Source of the DNA: Pseudomonadota bacterium
Lineage (GTDB): Bacteria; Pseudomonadota; Alphaproteobacteria; Rhizobiales; Beijerinckiaceae
Direction of reading: 5' to 3'
Assembly: GCA_021777915.1 (NCBI GenBank)
Contig: JAJYCZ010000014.1
Coordinates: 1 to 34,562, forward strand
Length of the DNA: 34,562 nucleotides
Shown here: in pieces, positions 25,276 through 33,774 of the stretch
Layout: every line of letters starts with the position of its first letter
Position numbering within the stretch: position 1 is the stretch's first letter
The notes under the pieces: generated by a model
What the model was told of the DNA's origin: nothing
Databases searched by the model: none
The model's input: only the letters and a program-made list of their open reading frames with translations
Made by a program: the position numbers and the translations under genes

Positions 25276-26655
25276 TTACGCGGCTCCGACCGGCTCGGCG
25301 TGGCCGACGACGCGCAGTAGGCCGGGCGTGCGCTCGCGCAAGGCGCGTTCGAGCTGGTTGATGGCGTCGTGGGTCGCCGCCACGCTCAAGCCGGGATCGA
25401 CGGTCGCGTGAAAATTGACCACCAGCCCGTCTTCGGTCATGCGGGCGCGGATGTCGTGGACGCCCTGCAGCACCCCGCCCGCGATCGCCAGCTTGCGCAG
25501 GCAATCCGAGATCCGGGCGACGGTCGCGGCGTCGGCCTCATGCCCGGTCAGGGTGTGGTCGCGGCGCGGCTCGATATGGCTTTCGACCTCGAGGTCGGCG
25601 CCGAATTCGTCGCGGATCTCGTTCTCCAGCTCGGTGGCGATCTCATGGGCCGCGCCCTGGGCCATGGCGCCGTCGATTTCGAGATCGAAGGCGATGCAGT
25701 CGTGGTCGTCGAGGCGATGGACGATCACATGATGCGCCGCAAGCCCGCGTCGCGCCGCGATCATTGTGATGCGCTCAGTGACCGTCTCCTCGTCGAGGGC
25801 GCGCGGCGCGGTGATGATGCTGGCCTGGGTTTCCGGCGATATTTCGGCGATTTTCGCCTGGACCGCGCGTTCGATCTGGATCAGGCGCTCGACGGGGAGC
25901 GCGCGGGGGACGCCGATCGTGACCTCGCCCAGGACATGCGGGCCGTTGGCGCGCAGCTTGAGATCCTCCACCGCGACCACGCCGGGGATTTGCACGATCG
26001 CGTCGCGCAGCTTGTTGGCGAGGCCGATCGGCGCCGCGTCGAGCAGCGTTTCGACGGTCGCGCTGCCCAGATGGAAGCCGGCATAGCCGATGAACAAGGC
26101 GACGCCGAGCGCGGCCAGGGCGTCGCCCTGATGAAAGCCGAATGAGTTGGCGGCGAGGCCCGCCAGGACCAGAGCCGTGCCGATCAGGTCGCTGGCGAAA
26201 TGCATGGCGTCGGCGGCAAGCGCGTGGCTGCCGGTCTTTTGGGCCACGGCGCGCAGGGTCAGCCAGCGCGTCACGTCCACGCCCATCGAGACAAACAGCA
26301 CGGCGAAGACCGGCCAGCTGGCGTCCACCGGCTCGGCGCCCACCCACAGGCGCCGGATCGCCGCGACCACGACGTAGCAGGCGAGGCCGGCGAGCAGGCC
26401 GGTCTCGGCCAGGGCCGAAAGCGATTCGAACTTGCCGTGGCCGTAGGGATGGCGTTCGTCGGCGGGCTTGTTGGCCTCGCGCACGGCGAAATAAGTGAGG
26501 ATGGTGGCGCCGGTGTCGAGCGCGTTGTGGGCGCCCTCGGACAGAAGCGCGAGCGAGCCGGAGGCAAGGCCCGCCGCGACCTTGCCGATCGTCAGCAGAA
26601 AACTGGCGGCGATGGAGCCGAAGGCGACTTTTTCCTTGAGGGCGGCGTCGGTCAA
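25276..26655 (-). CDS. Cation diffusion facilitator transporter with extended C-terminal domain
   Basis: A 459-aa CDF antiporter exporting divalent metal (Zn, Fe, Mn or Co; not resolvable here). The membrane part (about residues 1-210) shows SGSLALLSEGAHNALDTGAT with His and Asp of the helix-2 metal site, the ERHPYGHGKFESLSALAE loop, and the helix-5 His-x3-Asp in HALAADAMHFASDLIG. CDF proteins are usually about 300 aa with one cytosolic ZT-dimer domain; this one has about 250 cytosolic residues that read as three similar beta-alpha-beta units (about 215-290, 293-370, 383-459), the last two ending in HIEP and HAEP. It is divergent from gloA. Confidence 0.93.
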   Translation of the reverse strand: MTDAALKEKVAFGSIAASFLLTIGKVAAGLASGSLALLSEGAHNALDTGATILTYFAVREANKPADERHPYGHGKFESLSALAETGLLAGLACYVVVAAIRRLWVGAEPVDASWPVFAVLFVSMGVDVTRWLTLRAVAQKTGSHALAADAMHFASDLIGTALVLAGLAANSFGFHQGDALAALGVALFIGYAGFHLGSATVETLLDAAPIGLANKLRDAIVQIPGVVAVEDLKLRANGPHVLGEVTIGVPRALPVERLIQIERAVQAKIAEISPETQASIITAPRALDEETVTERITMIAARRGLAAHHVIVHRLDDHDCIAFDLEIDGAMAQGAAHEIATELENEIRDEFGADLEVESHIEPRRDHTLTGHEADAATVARISDCLRKLAIAGGVLQGVHDIRARMTEDGLVVNFHATVDPGLSVAATHDAINQLERALRERTPGLLRVVGHAEPVGAA

Positions 26656-26774
26656 GGGAAGTCCTCCTGCCTTTCGCCCGGTTCATTAGCAGATCGTCGC
26701 TCGACGCGGCAAGGCCGGGACCTTTATGTTAACAAGAGCGCAAATGGCCTGCGGGCCGAACGGGAGCAGCGGCG

Positions 26775-27215
26775 ATGCGCTATCTTCACAGCATGATCAG
26801 GGTCGCCGATCTCGGCGCGGCCCTCGATTTTTTCGTCAACAAGCTCGGCTTGGTCCAAATGCGCCGCGCGGAAAACGACAAGGGGCGTTTCACCCTGGTC
26901 TTCCTGGCCGCGCCGGGCGACGCCGCCCGCGCCGCGTCGGAAGCGGCGCCTCTGGTCGAACTGACCTACAACTGGGACCCGGAAGCCTACACCGGCGGGC
27001 GCAATTTCGGCCATCTCGCCTATGAGGTCGAGGACATCTACGCCTTGTGCGACAGGCTCGCGCAGGCGGGCGTGACCATCAACCGCCCGCCGCGCGACGG
27101 CCGCATGGCCTTCATCCGCACCCCTGACGGCATTTCGATCGAATTATTGCAGAAGGGCGGGGCCTTGCCGGCGCGCGAGCCCTGGGCCAGCGCCCCCAAT
27201 ATAGGAACATGGTGA
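26775..27215 (+). CDS. gloA: Lactoylglutathione lyase (glyoxalase I), VOC superfamily
   Basis: A 146-aa glyoxalase I that isomerises the methylglyoxal-glutathione hemithioacetal. The characteristic patterns are [20 protein letters not shown], then [66 protein letters not shown] and ISIELLQKG. All four metal ligands seen in bacterial GloA can be placed: His5, Glu in VELTYNWD, His in NFGHLAYEV and Glu in ISIELLQ. It diverges from the CDF gene across 119 bp and overlaps the following aldolase start, suggesting a two-gene aldehyde-related unit. Confidence 0.95.
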   Translation: MRYLHSMIRVADLGAALDFFVNKLGLVQMRRAENDKGRFTLVFLAAPGDAARAASEAAPLVELTYNWDPEAYTGGRNFGHLAYEVEDIYALCDRLAQAGVTINRPPRDGRMAFIRTPDGISIELLQKGGALPAREPWASAPNIGTW

Positions 27216-27892
27216 TGGCGCGCAAAAACAAGGAAGAGCGTAAGCTGCGCGAAGCGATCGTGGCCGGTTGCCGCGCCATGAACGCCAAACATATCAACCA
27301 GGGGGCTGCCGGGAACATTTCCGCGCGACTGGGCGATTTCATGCTGATCACGCCGAGCGGGGTCGATTACGACGATCTGACGCCGGACATGATCGTCGCC
27401 ATGGATCTCGACGCCGCTTCCCCCGTGATCGATGAAAAGACTGGCCTGAAGGCGTCGAGCGAATGGCGTTTTCACCGCGACATCCTGCGCGCCCGCGCCG
27501 ATGTCGGGGCGGTGGTTCATGCTCATGCGCCCTACGCGACAGTGCTCTCCATGCTGCGACGGCCGATTCCCGCGAGCCATTACATGATCGCGGCCTTTGG
27601 CGGTTCGACCGTCGAATGCACCGATTACGCGCCGTTCGGGACGGCGGAGCTGTCGGCGCTGGCGGTCGAAGGGCTCGGCCCCCGCAATGGCGTGCTGCTC
27701 GGCAGCCATGGCATGATCGCCGTCGGGCCCGACCTCAAACGCGCGCTCTGGCTCGCCGGCGAACTCGAAGCCCTGGCGCGGATGCATTATCTCGCCGGTC
27801 TCGCCGGCGCCCCGGTCATCCTGCCGGATCGCGAGGCGCTCTCGCTGGTCGAAAAGTTCGCCGCTTATGGCCCAGGGGCGAAAAAAAGTTGA
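27215..27892 (+). CDS. Class II aldolase/adducin family protein
   Basis: A 225-aa zinc-dependent aldolase of the L-fuculose-phosphate aldolase type. Family motifs are QGAAGNISARLGDFMLITPS, GVDYDDLTPDMIVAMDLD, the catalytic-region KASSEWRFHRDILRARADV, the zinc pair in VVHAHAPYATVLS, and the third zinc histidine in VLLGSHGMIAVGPDL. The substrate is not evident; aldolases, epimerases and dehydratases share this fold. ATG codons at 27209 and 27215 are both in frame: AGGA at 27203-27206 is 8 nt from the latter, which also overlaps the gloA stop (TGATG), so 27215 is preferred. Linkage to gloA hints at sugar-phosphate or aldehyde metabolism. Confidence 0.88.
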   Translation: MARKNKEERKLREAIVAGCRAMNAKHINQGAAGNISARLGDFMLITPSGVDYDDLTPDMIVAMDLDAASPVIDEKTGLKASSEWRFHRDILRARADVGAVVHAHAPYATVLSMLRRPIPASHYMIAAFGGSTVECTDYAPFGTAELSALAVEGLGPRNGVLLGSHGMIAVGPDLKRALWLAGELEALARMHYLAGLAGAPVILPDREALSLVEKFAAYGPGAKKS

Positions 27893-28083
27893 AAAGTCTT
27901 TGATCGTCAGTGCTTTATGGTAGGTCAAATCTGAAATCTCACGCAAATGTGATTCGGTCGGCGGCGGCGCGAGCTGCTATCTTGCGCCAGTTCCCATGGC
28001 GTATGAGTTGCTGCACGGATTTTCCCCGAATCCTCGCGCGCAGGCGAAGTTCGTTTCACGCGCATTCGAAATCGGAGACCTCT

Positions 28084-28506
28084 ATGCGAACGACCGAATT
28101 GTTCCAGACCTGCGCCAATGAATATGTCGCCGCGGCCGCGCTGGCATGCATCGGCGGCCGGCTGGAGCGTCGCGTCGCGGCGGCGGCTCGTCGGGCGGAC
28201 CTGTCGATTGGCGCCTATGTGGCGCGGCTGGTGGGGGATTATGACCGCAAGGCGAGCCCCCGTCGCCGCAAGACCCTCGAAATGGGTATGCTCCGCCAGG
28301 ATACGCCGCTTCTCGCAGGCCTCCGCCATATCATCGAAACGGCGCTGGAAGGAGCTTGGGACGGCGCGTTCGATGGCGCACCGGATTATTCCCGCACGCC
28401 GGCCTCTCTCGCGATGCGCGCCCATGCGCCGCATTTCCCGTGGAGCGCGCCGCGTCACGGCGCGCCGCAGGTGGGCCAGCCTGCTTTGAAAAGCCTCTAT
28501 AGCTGA
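28084..28506 (+). CDS. Hypothetical protein, 140 aa, not recognised
   Basis: An open frame with a good ribosome site (GGAGA, 5 nt before the ATG) and a strong terminator downstream, which supports a real monocistronic gene. The protein is basic, soluble and without a signal peptide or membrane segment. Residues 1-45 (TELFQTCANEYVAAAALACI, then RRVAAAARRADLSIGAYVAR) form alanine-rich helices; the RRADLSIGAYVARLV stretch has a loose likeness to ribbon-helix-helix DNA-binding proteins, but not enough for a call. The last 40 residues are proline-, alanine- and histidine-rich and probably unstructured. Cysteines sit at positions 10 and 20. Function unknown. Confidence 0.6.
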   Translation: MRTTELFQTCANEYVAAAALACIGGRLERRVAAAARRADLSIGAYVARLVGDYDRKASPRRRKTLEMGMLRQDTPLLAGLRHIIETALEGAWDGAFDGAPDYSRTPASLAMRAHAPHFPWSAPRHGAPQVGQPALKSLYS

Positions 28507-28853
28507 GTATTTCCCGTAGCGGACGGCAAGAGTGGCGGTTATTCGGGCGGCAGGGCCGCCCGATTTTTTTTCAGGGGCCGGCGGGAATGGAAGGGCTGGC
28601 CGAAAGTCGTTTTTTCCCTTACAAGCCGCCTGCGCGGCGGGCTTGGCCGCGACAGGCGACGTGAGCCATTGCCAATTTCATCGATCGATCGGCGTCGACG
28701 CCGCCCGATTTTCGATTTAATGCCGAGGGGGGCGGCGCGGCGGCCGTTCGATGCCGCCTCGGCCAACGGAATCTCAACGCTTCCGCCCTAGCAATTGGAT
28801 ATTGCGCTCCTTTCGCCTGGTCTGGGCGAGAAGAGGCGCGCACGGAAACGAAC
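28507..28853. other. Intergenic region between the 140-aa gene and dedA
   Basis: A 347-bp stretch holding the terminator at 28544-28571 and an imperfect GC hairpin near 28622-28645 (CAAGCCGCC / GGCGGGCTTG) without a T-run. The dedA promoter should lie in the last 100 bp; no clear -35/-10 is seen. No convincing gene. Confidence 0.5.
28544..28571 (+). terminator. Rho-independent terminator after the 140-aa gene
   Basis: Perfect 8-bp stem CGGGCGGC / GCCGCCCG with a 3-nt loop (AGG), then A and eight T residues. Confidence 0.92.
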
Positions 28854-29543
28854 ATGTTTGTCGAGACGATAAAGCCCCTGATCGCGCAGCACGGTTATTT
28901 CGCGGTCTTTTGCATCGTGATGCTGGAGAGCGTCGGCGTCCCGATTCCCGGCGAGACCGCGCTGGTCCTGGCCGCGATCTTCGCAGGCGCGACCGGCCTG
29001 CTCGATATCAAACTGGTCATGGCCTTGGCGGCGGCGGGCTCGATTCTTGGCGGCGGCATCGGCTTCCTGGCGGGACGGCGTTTTGGCCTGCCGCTCCTGT
29101 TGAACCATGGCGGCAAGGTCGGCCTTTCCGACGATCGCATCAAGATCGGCCAATATTTGTTCGATCATCACGGCGCGAAAATCGTCTTTTTCGGCCGATT
29201 CGTTGCGATTTTACGCATATTCGCCGCCTTTCTTGCTGGGGTGAACCGTTTCGGCTGGGGCCAGTTCCTGTTTTACAACGCCACTGGCGGCGTGGTCTGG
29301 GCGGCGATCTTCGGCCTCGGCGGCTATGCCTTCGGCGACACGATCGAGCGCGTCGAGGGGCCTTTGAGCAAGATTGTCCTCGCCCTCGTCGTTCTCGGCG
29401 TCGCCATCGGCTGGTGGCTGATCCACACCCAGGAACAAAAGCTCATCGCGCGCGCCGTCGCGGCCTATCCCACCCCCTTGCGCGGGCTGGCGCCTGATCT
29501 CGTGGCCTCGGGGCGGATCGTCCAGCCGGCGGCCGGCGAGTGA
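28854..29543 (+). CDS. DedA-family (VTT/SNARE-associated domain) membrane protein
   Basis: A 229-aa polytopic inner-membrane protein. DedA motifs are visible: MLESVGVPIPGETALVLAAI near the N-terminus (Glu and the PGE element), GGGIGFLAGRRFGLPLL, and FFGRFVAILRIFAAFLAGVN (the GRF-x4-R and AG helix) in the centre, followed by two further helices (GGVVWAAIFGLGGYAFGD, IVLALVVLGVAIGWWLI). DedA proteins are linked to lipid carrier or phospholipid translocation and membrane homeostasis; the specific substrate is not deducible. It has its own upstream gap and a long gap downstream, so it is probably monocistronic. Confidence 0.92.
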   Translation: MFVETIKPLIAQHGYFAVFCIVMLESVGVPIPGETALVLAAIFAGATGLLDIKLVMALAAAGSILGGGIGFLAGRRFGLPLLLNHGGKVGLSDDRIKIGQYLFDHHGAKIVFFGRFVAILRIFAAFLAGVNRFGWGQFLFYNATGGVVWAAIFGLGGYAFGDTIERVEGPLSKIVLALVVLGVAIGWWLIHTQEQKLIARAVAAYPTPLRGLAPDLVASGRIVQPAAGE

Positions 29544-29996
29544 TCGCGAGCGCCATCTCGCGGGCGCTGTCTCATATTGTCGCAGGGGCCGGCCCGAAAG
29601 CCGGGAATCGAGCGAATTTACGCGCGCGCTCCCTGATCTGGGTCGCCAAATTCTCCAGCGCGGCGCTATCGGGAAAATCCGCTGAAATCTGAAAAGCCGA
29701 CCGAGCCGTCTTGTCGTGACGAACCGGAGGGGGCGATGTCGCGGCCTCGGAACGGATCGCTCCGCGCGGGCCTCGCCCATGATTCAAGGCCGGGACCAGA
29801 GATTTGATCGGGACGACCGTCGTAAGTTCGCTGCGAGAGCGAGGTGGCGCGATCCGCCAAATTATGGCGAATTCACGGCAATTTTACGAGCGCCGGACGT
29901 CGCCCGCGCGGCGAATGGTCGCGTCCTTGCCACTTTAATCGACGGGCCTATCGCGCAATTTCAATTTTCGGTTTATGGAGGAGTCAAGGGCTTCAT
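29544..29996. other. Non-coding gap upstream of the cco operon
   Basis: About 450 bp with no convincing gene. A minus-strand frame at 29572-29787 (71 aa, C-terminal part DSAALENLATQIRERARKFA) has plausible amino-acid composition but no ribosome site or family match and may be chance or a gene remnant. From about 29860 the sequence becomes AT-richer towards the regulatory box at 29997. Confidence 0.4.
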
Positions 29997-30010
29997 TTGA
30001 CATGGGTCAA
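29997..30010. promoter_or_regulatory. FixK/FNR-type binding site upstream of ccoN
   Basis: TTGACATGGGTCAA is a perfect match to TTGA-N6-TCAA, and within that to the FixK-like form TTGAC-N4-GTCAA. It is centred about 94 bp upstream of the ccoN start. Fnr/FixK regulators activate cbb3 oxidase genes at low oxygen in many alphaproteobacteria, so this is likely the activator site. A class II arrangement would put the transcription start near 30045; no strong -10 element is visible there. Confidence 0.85.
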
Positions 30011-30097
30011 TGAAAGCTTTGACGGGGCGGGCAAAGGTCCGTCCGATGGCGATCCGATATCTCGATGATGTCGGAGCGATTTCATTGGGGCGAAAAC

Positions 30098-31771
30098 ATG
30101 GCGCAAGCAAGTTCGGTTTCCACGGCGTCGCCGTCCGGCGGCAAATCAATGACAATCGGCGAAATGCTCGGGATTGTCCTTTCCCTCCTCGGCGCCGCTG
30201 TGGCGGCGTATATCGCGGCGAACGCCTATACGGCGGCCTACGCGTTCCACATGATCGTGTTCACGCTTGCCGGTTTTGGCTCCGCGTTCCTGATCTTCAA
30301 GCGCTATTCGATTCGCCCGGCTGTCACGCCGCAGGAGATCGACGGCCGGCCGAACTATAATTACGGCCCGGTCAAGTTCACCAGCCTCGCGGCGGTGTTC
30401 TGGGGCATCGCGGGCTTTCTCGTCGGCGTGATCGTCGCCACCGAACTGGCGTTTCCCGATCTATCCATGGGCCTGCCCTGGCTCAACTTCGGCCGCCTGC
30501 GCCCGCTGCACACTTCGGCGGTGATTTTCGCCTTCGGCGGCAATGTCCTGCTCGCGACGTCGCTCTATGTCGTGCAGCGCACCAGCCGCGCCCGTCTCGC
30601 CGGCGAACTGGCGCCCTGGTTCCTGGTTCTCGGCTATAACCTCTTCATCGTGATCGCCGGCACCGGCTATCTGCTGGGCATCACCCAGTCGAAGGAATAT
30701 GCCGAGCCCGAATGGTACGCCGACCTCTGGCTGACCATTGTGTGGGTCACCTATCTGCTGATCTTCCTCGCGACCCTGTGGAAGCGCAAGGAGCCCCACA
30801 TCTATGTCGCCAACTGGTTCACCCTGGCCTTCATCATCACGATCGCCATGCTGCATCTCGGCAACAATCCGGCCATCCCGGTTTCGATCTTCTCGCCGAA
30901 GTCCTACATCGTGTGGTCCGGCGTGCAGGACGCCATGTTCCAGTGGTGGTATGGCCATAACGCGGTGGGCTTCTACCTGACCGCCGCCTTCCTGGCGATC
31001 ATGTATTATTTCGTGCCCAAGCGCGCCGAGCGTCCGGTCTATTCCTATCGCCTGTCGATCATCCACTTCTGGGCTCTGATCTTCATGTATATCTGGGCCG
31101 GCCCGCACCACCTGCACTATACGGCTCTGCCGGACTGGGCCGGAACCCTGGGCATGACCTTCTCGATCATGCTGTGGATGCCTTCCTGGGGCGGCATGAT
31201 CAACGGCCTGATGACACTCTCCGGCGCCTGGGACAAGCTGCGCACCGACCCGGTTCTGCGCATGCTGGTCGTGTCCGTCGCCTTCTACGGCATGTCGACC
31301 TTCGAAGGTCCGCTCATGTCGATCAAGGTGGTGAACTCGCTGTCGCACTATACCGACTGGACCATCGGCCATGTGCATTCCGGCGCGCTCGGCTGGGTGG
31401 GCTTCGTCTCCTTCGGCGCCCTCTACTGCCTGATCCCCTGGGTGTTCAACCGCAAGCTTTACTCGCTGAAGCTCGTCAACTGGCACTTCTGGGTCGCGAC
31501 GATCGGCATCGTGCTCTACATCACCTCGATGTGGGTGTCGGGCATCCTGCAGGGCCTGATGTGGCGCGCCTATACCGCGAACGGCTTTCTTGAATATTCC
31601 TTCATCGAAACCGTCGAGGCGATGCATCCCTTCTATGTGATCCGCGCGATGGGCGGCGGCCTGTTCCTCATCGGCTCGCTGATCATGGCCTTCAACTTTT
31701 ACAAGACGCTCGCCTCGCCTGAAGAGGCGGGAGCCCCCGAAGCCAAGCCCGCGCTCGCGGCGGCCGAGTGA
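30098..31771 (+). CDS. ccoN: cbb3-type cytochrome c oxidase subunit I
   Basis: The 557-aa catalytic subunit of the high-affinity cbb3 oxidase, with about 12 membrane helices binding heme b, heme b3 and CuB. Recognisable segments are [20 protein letters not shown] (low-spin heme histidine), [20 protein letters not shown] (CuB histidine), [15 protein letters not shown] (paired CuB histidines) and [17 protein letters not shown] (heme histidines). The frame is open from 30065, but [11 protein letters not shown] at 30098 with an upstream GGGG sequence gives a more typical start. It begins the ccoNOQP operon under the FixK-like box and supports respiration at low oxygen. Confidence 0.97.
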   Translation: MAQASSVSTASPSGGKSMTIGEMLGIVLSLLGAAVAAYIAANAYTAAYAFHMIVFTLAGFGSAFLIFKRYSIRPAVTPQEIDGRPNYNYGPVKFTSLAAVFWGIAGFLVGVIVATELAFPDLSMGLPWLNFGRLRPLHTSAVIFAFGGNVLLATSLYVVQRTSRARLAGELAPWFLVLGYNLFIVIAGTGYLLGITQSKEYAEPEWYADLWLTIVWVTYLLIFLATLWKRKEPHIYVANWFTLAFIITIAMLHLGNNPAIPVSIFSPKSYIVWSGVQDAMFQWWYGHNAVGFYLTAAFLAIMYYFVPKRAERPVYSYRLSIIHFWALIFMYIWAGPHHLHYTALPDWAGTLGMTFSIMLWMPSWGGMINGLMTLSGAWDKLRTDPVLRMLVVSVAFYGMSTFEGPLMSIKVVNSLSHYTDWTIGHVHSGALGWVGFVSFGALYCLIPWVFNRKLYSLKLVNWHFWVATIGIVLYITSMWVSGILQGLMWRAYTANGFLEYSFIETVEAMHPFYVIRAMGGGLFLIGSLIMAFNFYKTLASPEEAGAPEAKPALAAAE

Positions 31772-31782
31772 GGAGATCGAAC

Positions 31783-32520
31783 ATGTCGCTTTGGAACAAA
31801 CACGCGATCTTCGAAAAGAACAGCATCATCCTTTCGGTCGGCATTCTCATTGTCGTCGCGATTGGCGGTCTGGTCGAAATCGGCCCTCTGTTCTACCTGA
31901 AGAACACCATCGAAACCGTCGGCGGCGTGCGTCCCTACACGCCGCTCGAACTGGAAGGCCGCGACATCTACGTCCGCGAGGGCTGCTATCTCTGCCATTC
32001 GCAGATGATCCGCGCCCTGCGCGACGAGGTCGAGCGCTATGGCCACTACTCGCTGGCGGCGGAGTCGAAATACGACCATCCGTTCCAGTGGGGCTCGAAG
32101 CGCACCGGCCCCGACATCGCCCGCATCGGCGGCAAATATTCGGATGACTGGCATCGCGCCCATCTGAACAATCCGCGCGCGGTGGTCCCCGGCTCGGTCA
32201 TGCCGCGTTACGGCTTCCTGGCCGATTCGCCGCTGGATTACCGGCACGTTCGGGAAAAGATGAAAGTGTTGCGGGTAGAAGGCGTGCCCTACACCGATGA
32301 GGACATCGCCCAGGCCGACGCCGACATCAAGGCGCAGTCGAGCCCGGACGACACCGCTGCGGTCGACGCGCTGGACAAGCGCTATCCCAAGGCGGTGGCG
32401 CACGCCGCGCTTGGCGGCGCGGCGACGCCCACCGAACAGGACGCCGTGGTGGCCTATCTGCAGATGCTTGGCACGACCGTCGACTTCAAGCTGTACGACG
32501 AAAAGGCCAACTGGCGCTGA
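31783..32520 (+). CDS. ccoO: cbb3-type cytochrome c oxidase subunit II (monoheme cytochrome c)
   Basis: A 245-aa membrane-anchored monoheme c subunit. The N-terminal helix (IILSVGILIVVAIGGLVEIG) is followed by the CcoO motif VRPYTPLELEGRDIYVREGC and the heme-binding CYLCH at about residue 67, then FQWGSKRTGPDIARIGGKYS, and the axial methionine in GSVMPRYGFL. It passes electrons from CcoP to CcoN. The start is the ATG at 31783 with GAGGAG upstream; a GTG at 31768 is in frame but overlaps the ccoN stop and lacks a ribosome site. Confidence 0.97.
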   Translation: MSLWNKHAIFEKNSIILSVGILIVVAIGGLVEIGPLFYLKNTIETVGGVRPYTPLELEGRDIYVREGCYLCHSQMIRALRDEVERYGHYSLAAESKYDHPFQWGSKRTGPDIARIGGKYSDDWHRAHLNNPRAVVPGSVMPRYGFLADSPLDYRHVREKMKVLRVEGVPYTDEDIAQADADIKAQSSPDDTAAVDALDKRYPKAVAHAALGGAATPTEQDAVVAYLQMLGTTVDFKLYDEKANWR

Positions 32521-32535
32521 GTCTGGAGAGGTAGG

Positions 32536-32694
32536 ATGGAGCCTGATTATTTCATAGCCATTCTCGGGCCGTTGAAAATCATCAGTCTTCTGTCGGTCAT
32601 AGTCGCTTTCACGGGTGTCGTCGTGTTTGCGCTATGGCCGTCGAAGAAGAAGAGCTTCGATGACGCCGCCCGGCTGCCGCTGAACGAGGATTGA
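32536..32694 (+). CDS. ccoQ: cbb3-type cytochrome c oxidase subunit CcoQ
   Basis: A 52-aa one-helix protein beginning MEPDYFIAILGPLKIISLLS. The hydrophobic segment (IISLLSVIVAFTGVVVFALW) is followed by a basic-acidic tail PSKKKSFDDAARLPLNED. This size, topology and position between ccoO and ccoP are diagnostic of CcoQ, which stabilises the cbb3 complex. A GGAGAGG sequence stands just ahead of the ATG. It is easily missed by length-filtered gene calling. The ccoP ATG follows the stop by 4 nt. Confidence 0.93.
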   Translation: MEPDYFIAILGPLKIISLLSVIVAFTGVVVFALWPSKKKSFDDAARLPLNED

Positions 32695-32698
32695 ACAC

Positions 32699-33565
32699 AT
32701 GGTTGATCACAAGCATCAAGATATTGACGCGGCCACGGGCACAGCGACCACGGGCCATGAATGGGACGGCATCAAGGAACTGAACACGCCGCTTCCCAAA
32801 TGGTGGCTTTATGTGCTCTACGCCTGCATGATCTGGTCGGTCGGATACTGGATTCTTTATCCGGCCATCCCGCTGCCGGGCGGCGAGACCAAAGGCATTC
32901 TTGGCTGGTCGATGCGCGGCGCGGTCACGCAGGATCTCGCCGATCTTCAAGCCGATCGCGCCCCGATGGTCAACGAGCTGAACAAATCGACGCTTCAGCA
33001 GATCGCGTCCGATCCCAAGCTCGCTGAATTCGCCCGCGCGTACGGCCATTCGGCCTTCGGCGTCAATTGCGCGCCCTGCCACGGCGCCAATGGCCAGGGC
33101 TCGAAGGGCTATCCCAACCTCACCGCCGACCGCTGGCTGTGGGGCGGGTCGCTCGATCAGATCAGCGCCACCATCACTCATGGCGCGCGCTATGGCGATC
33201 CGGACGGCCATCAGGGCGACATGCCGGCCTGGGGCGCGCAGGGCCTGAGCAAGCAGCAGATCGACGATGTCGCCAATTACGTCTATTCGCTGTCGCACAA
33301 GACGACGGAAGACGTTTCGGCGGGCAAGAAGGTCTTTGCCGACAATTGCACGCCCTGCCATGGCGCCGACGCCAAGGGCAATCCCGACATGGGCGCGCCG
33401 AACCTGACCACCAGGATCTGGCTCTATGGCGGCGACAAGGCCGATCTGGTGCAGACCATCACTTATGGTCGCGGCGGCCACATGCCGGCCTGGGGCGCGA
33501 AGCTCGACCCGGCGACCATCAAGTCGCTGACCGTCTACGTCCACTCGCTGGGCGGCGGCCAGTAA
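32699..33565 (+). CDS. ccoP: cbb3-type cytochrome c oxidase subunit III (diheme cytochrome c)
   Basis: The 288-aa diheme subunit that receives electrons from soluble or membrane cytochromes. The N-terminal CcoP_N region carries EWDGIKELNTPLPKWWLYVL, then one membrane helix running to about residue 60. Two class I cytochrome c domains follow, with CAPCH near residue 124 and CTPCH near residue 217. Each has its methionine-ligand motif (GDMPAWGAQGLS and GHMPAWGAKLDP). It follows ccoQ by 4 nt and is followed by a strong hairpin. Confidence 0.97.
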   Translation: MVDHKHQDIDAATGTATTGHEWDGIKELNTPLPKWWLYVLYACMIWSVGYWILYPAIPLPGGETKGILGWSMRGAVTQDLADLQADRAPMVNELNKSTLQQIASDPKLAEFARAYGHSAFGVNCAPCHGANGQGSKGYPNLTADRWLWGGSLDQISATITHGARYGDPDGHQGDMPAWGAQGLSKQQIDDVANYVYSLSHKTTEDVSAGKKVFADNCTPCHGADAKGNPDMGAPNLTTRIWLYGGDKADLVQTITYGRGGHMPAWGAKLDPATIKSLTVYVHSLGGGQ

Positions 33566-33571
33566 TTGATC

Positions 33572-33599
33572 GGGCGCGGCGCCGCCTGGCGCCGCGCCC
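33572..33599 (+). terminator. GC hairpin after ccoP, probable terminator
   Basis: Perfect 12-bp stem GGGCGCGGCGCC / GGCGCCGCGCCC with loop GCCT, starting 6 nt after the ccoP stop. Only a weak T-rich tail (TCTATTCCTT) follows, so it may be a partial terminator or an mRNA stabiliser ahead of ccoG. Confidence 0.6.
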
Positions 33600-33774
33600 T
33601 CTATTCCTTGACTGATTTCGCCACGTGGCCGGCTCCAGGAGCAGATTTCGGCGGGGAGCTTGGGGCGCGACAAGTTCCGGCGCGAATATCTCGACTGGCG
33701 CCACTCGCTTCGGCTTATTAAAGGGGGCCTGACCATGCGCGCCGCATGAGGCGCGACCCATTCGAGATGATGAG

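Noticed and set aside
23500-25411. Two long plus-strand open frames (606 and 574 aa) opposite the chemoreceptor
   Set aside because: High GC leaves long open antisense frames. Their products are Arg/Ala/Ser-rich without motifs, while the minus-strand product is a clear MCP.
28622-28645. Second hairpin after the 140-aa gene as a terminator
   Set aside because: The stem has a bulge and no T-run; the terminator at 28544-28571 already explains transcription stop.
29716-30000. 94-aa plus-strand frame upstream of the FixK-like box
   Set aside because: Arg/Asp-rich without motifs or ribosome site, and it would run into the regulatory box.
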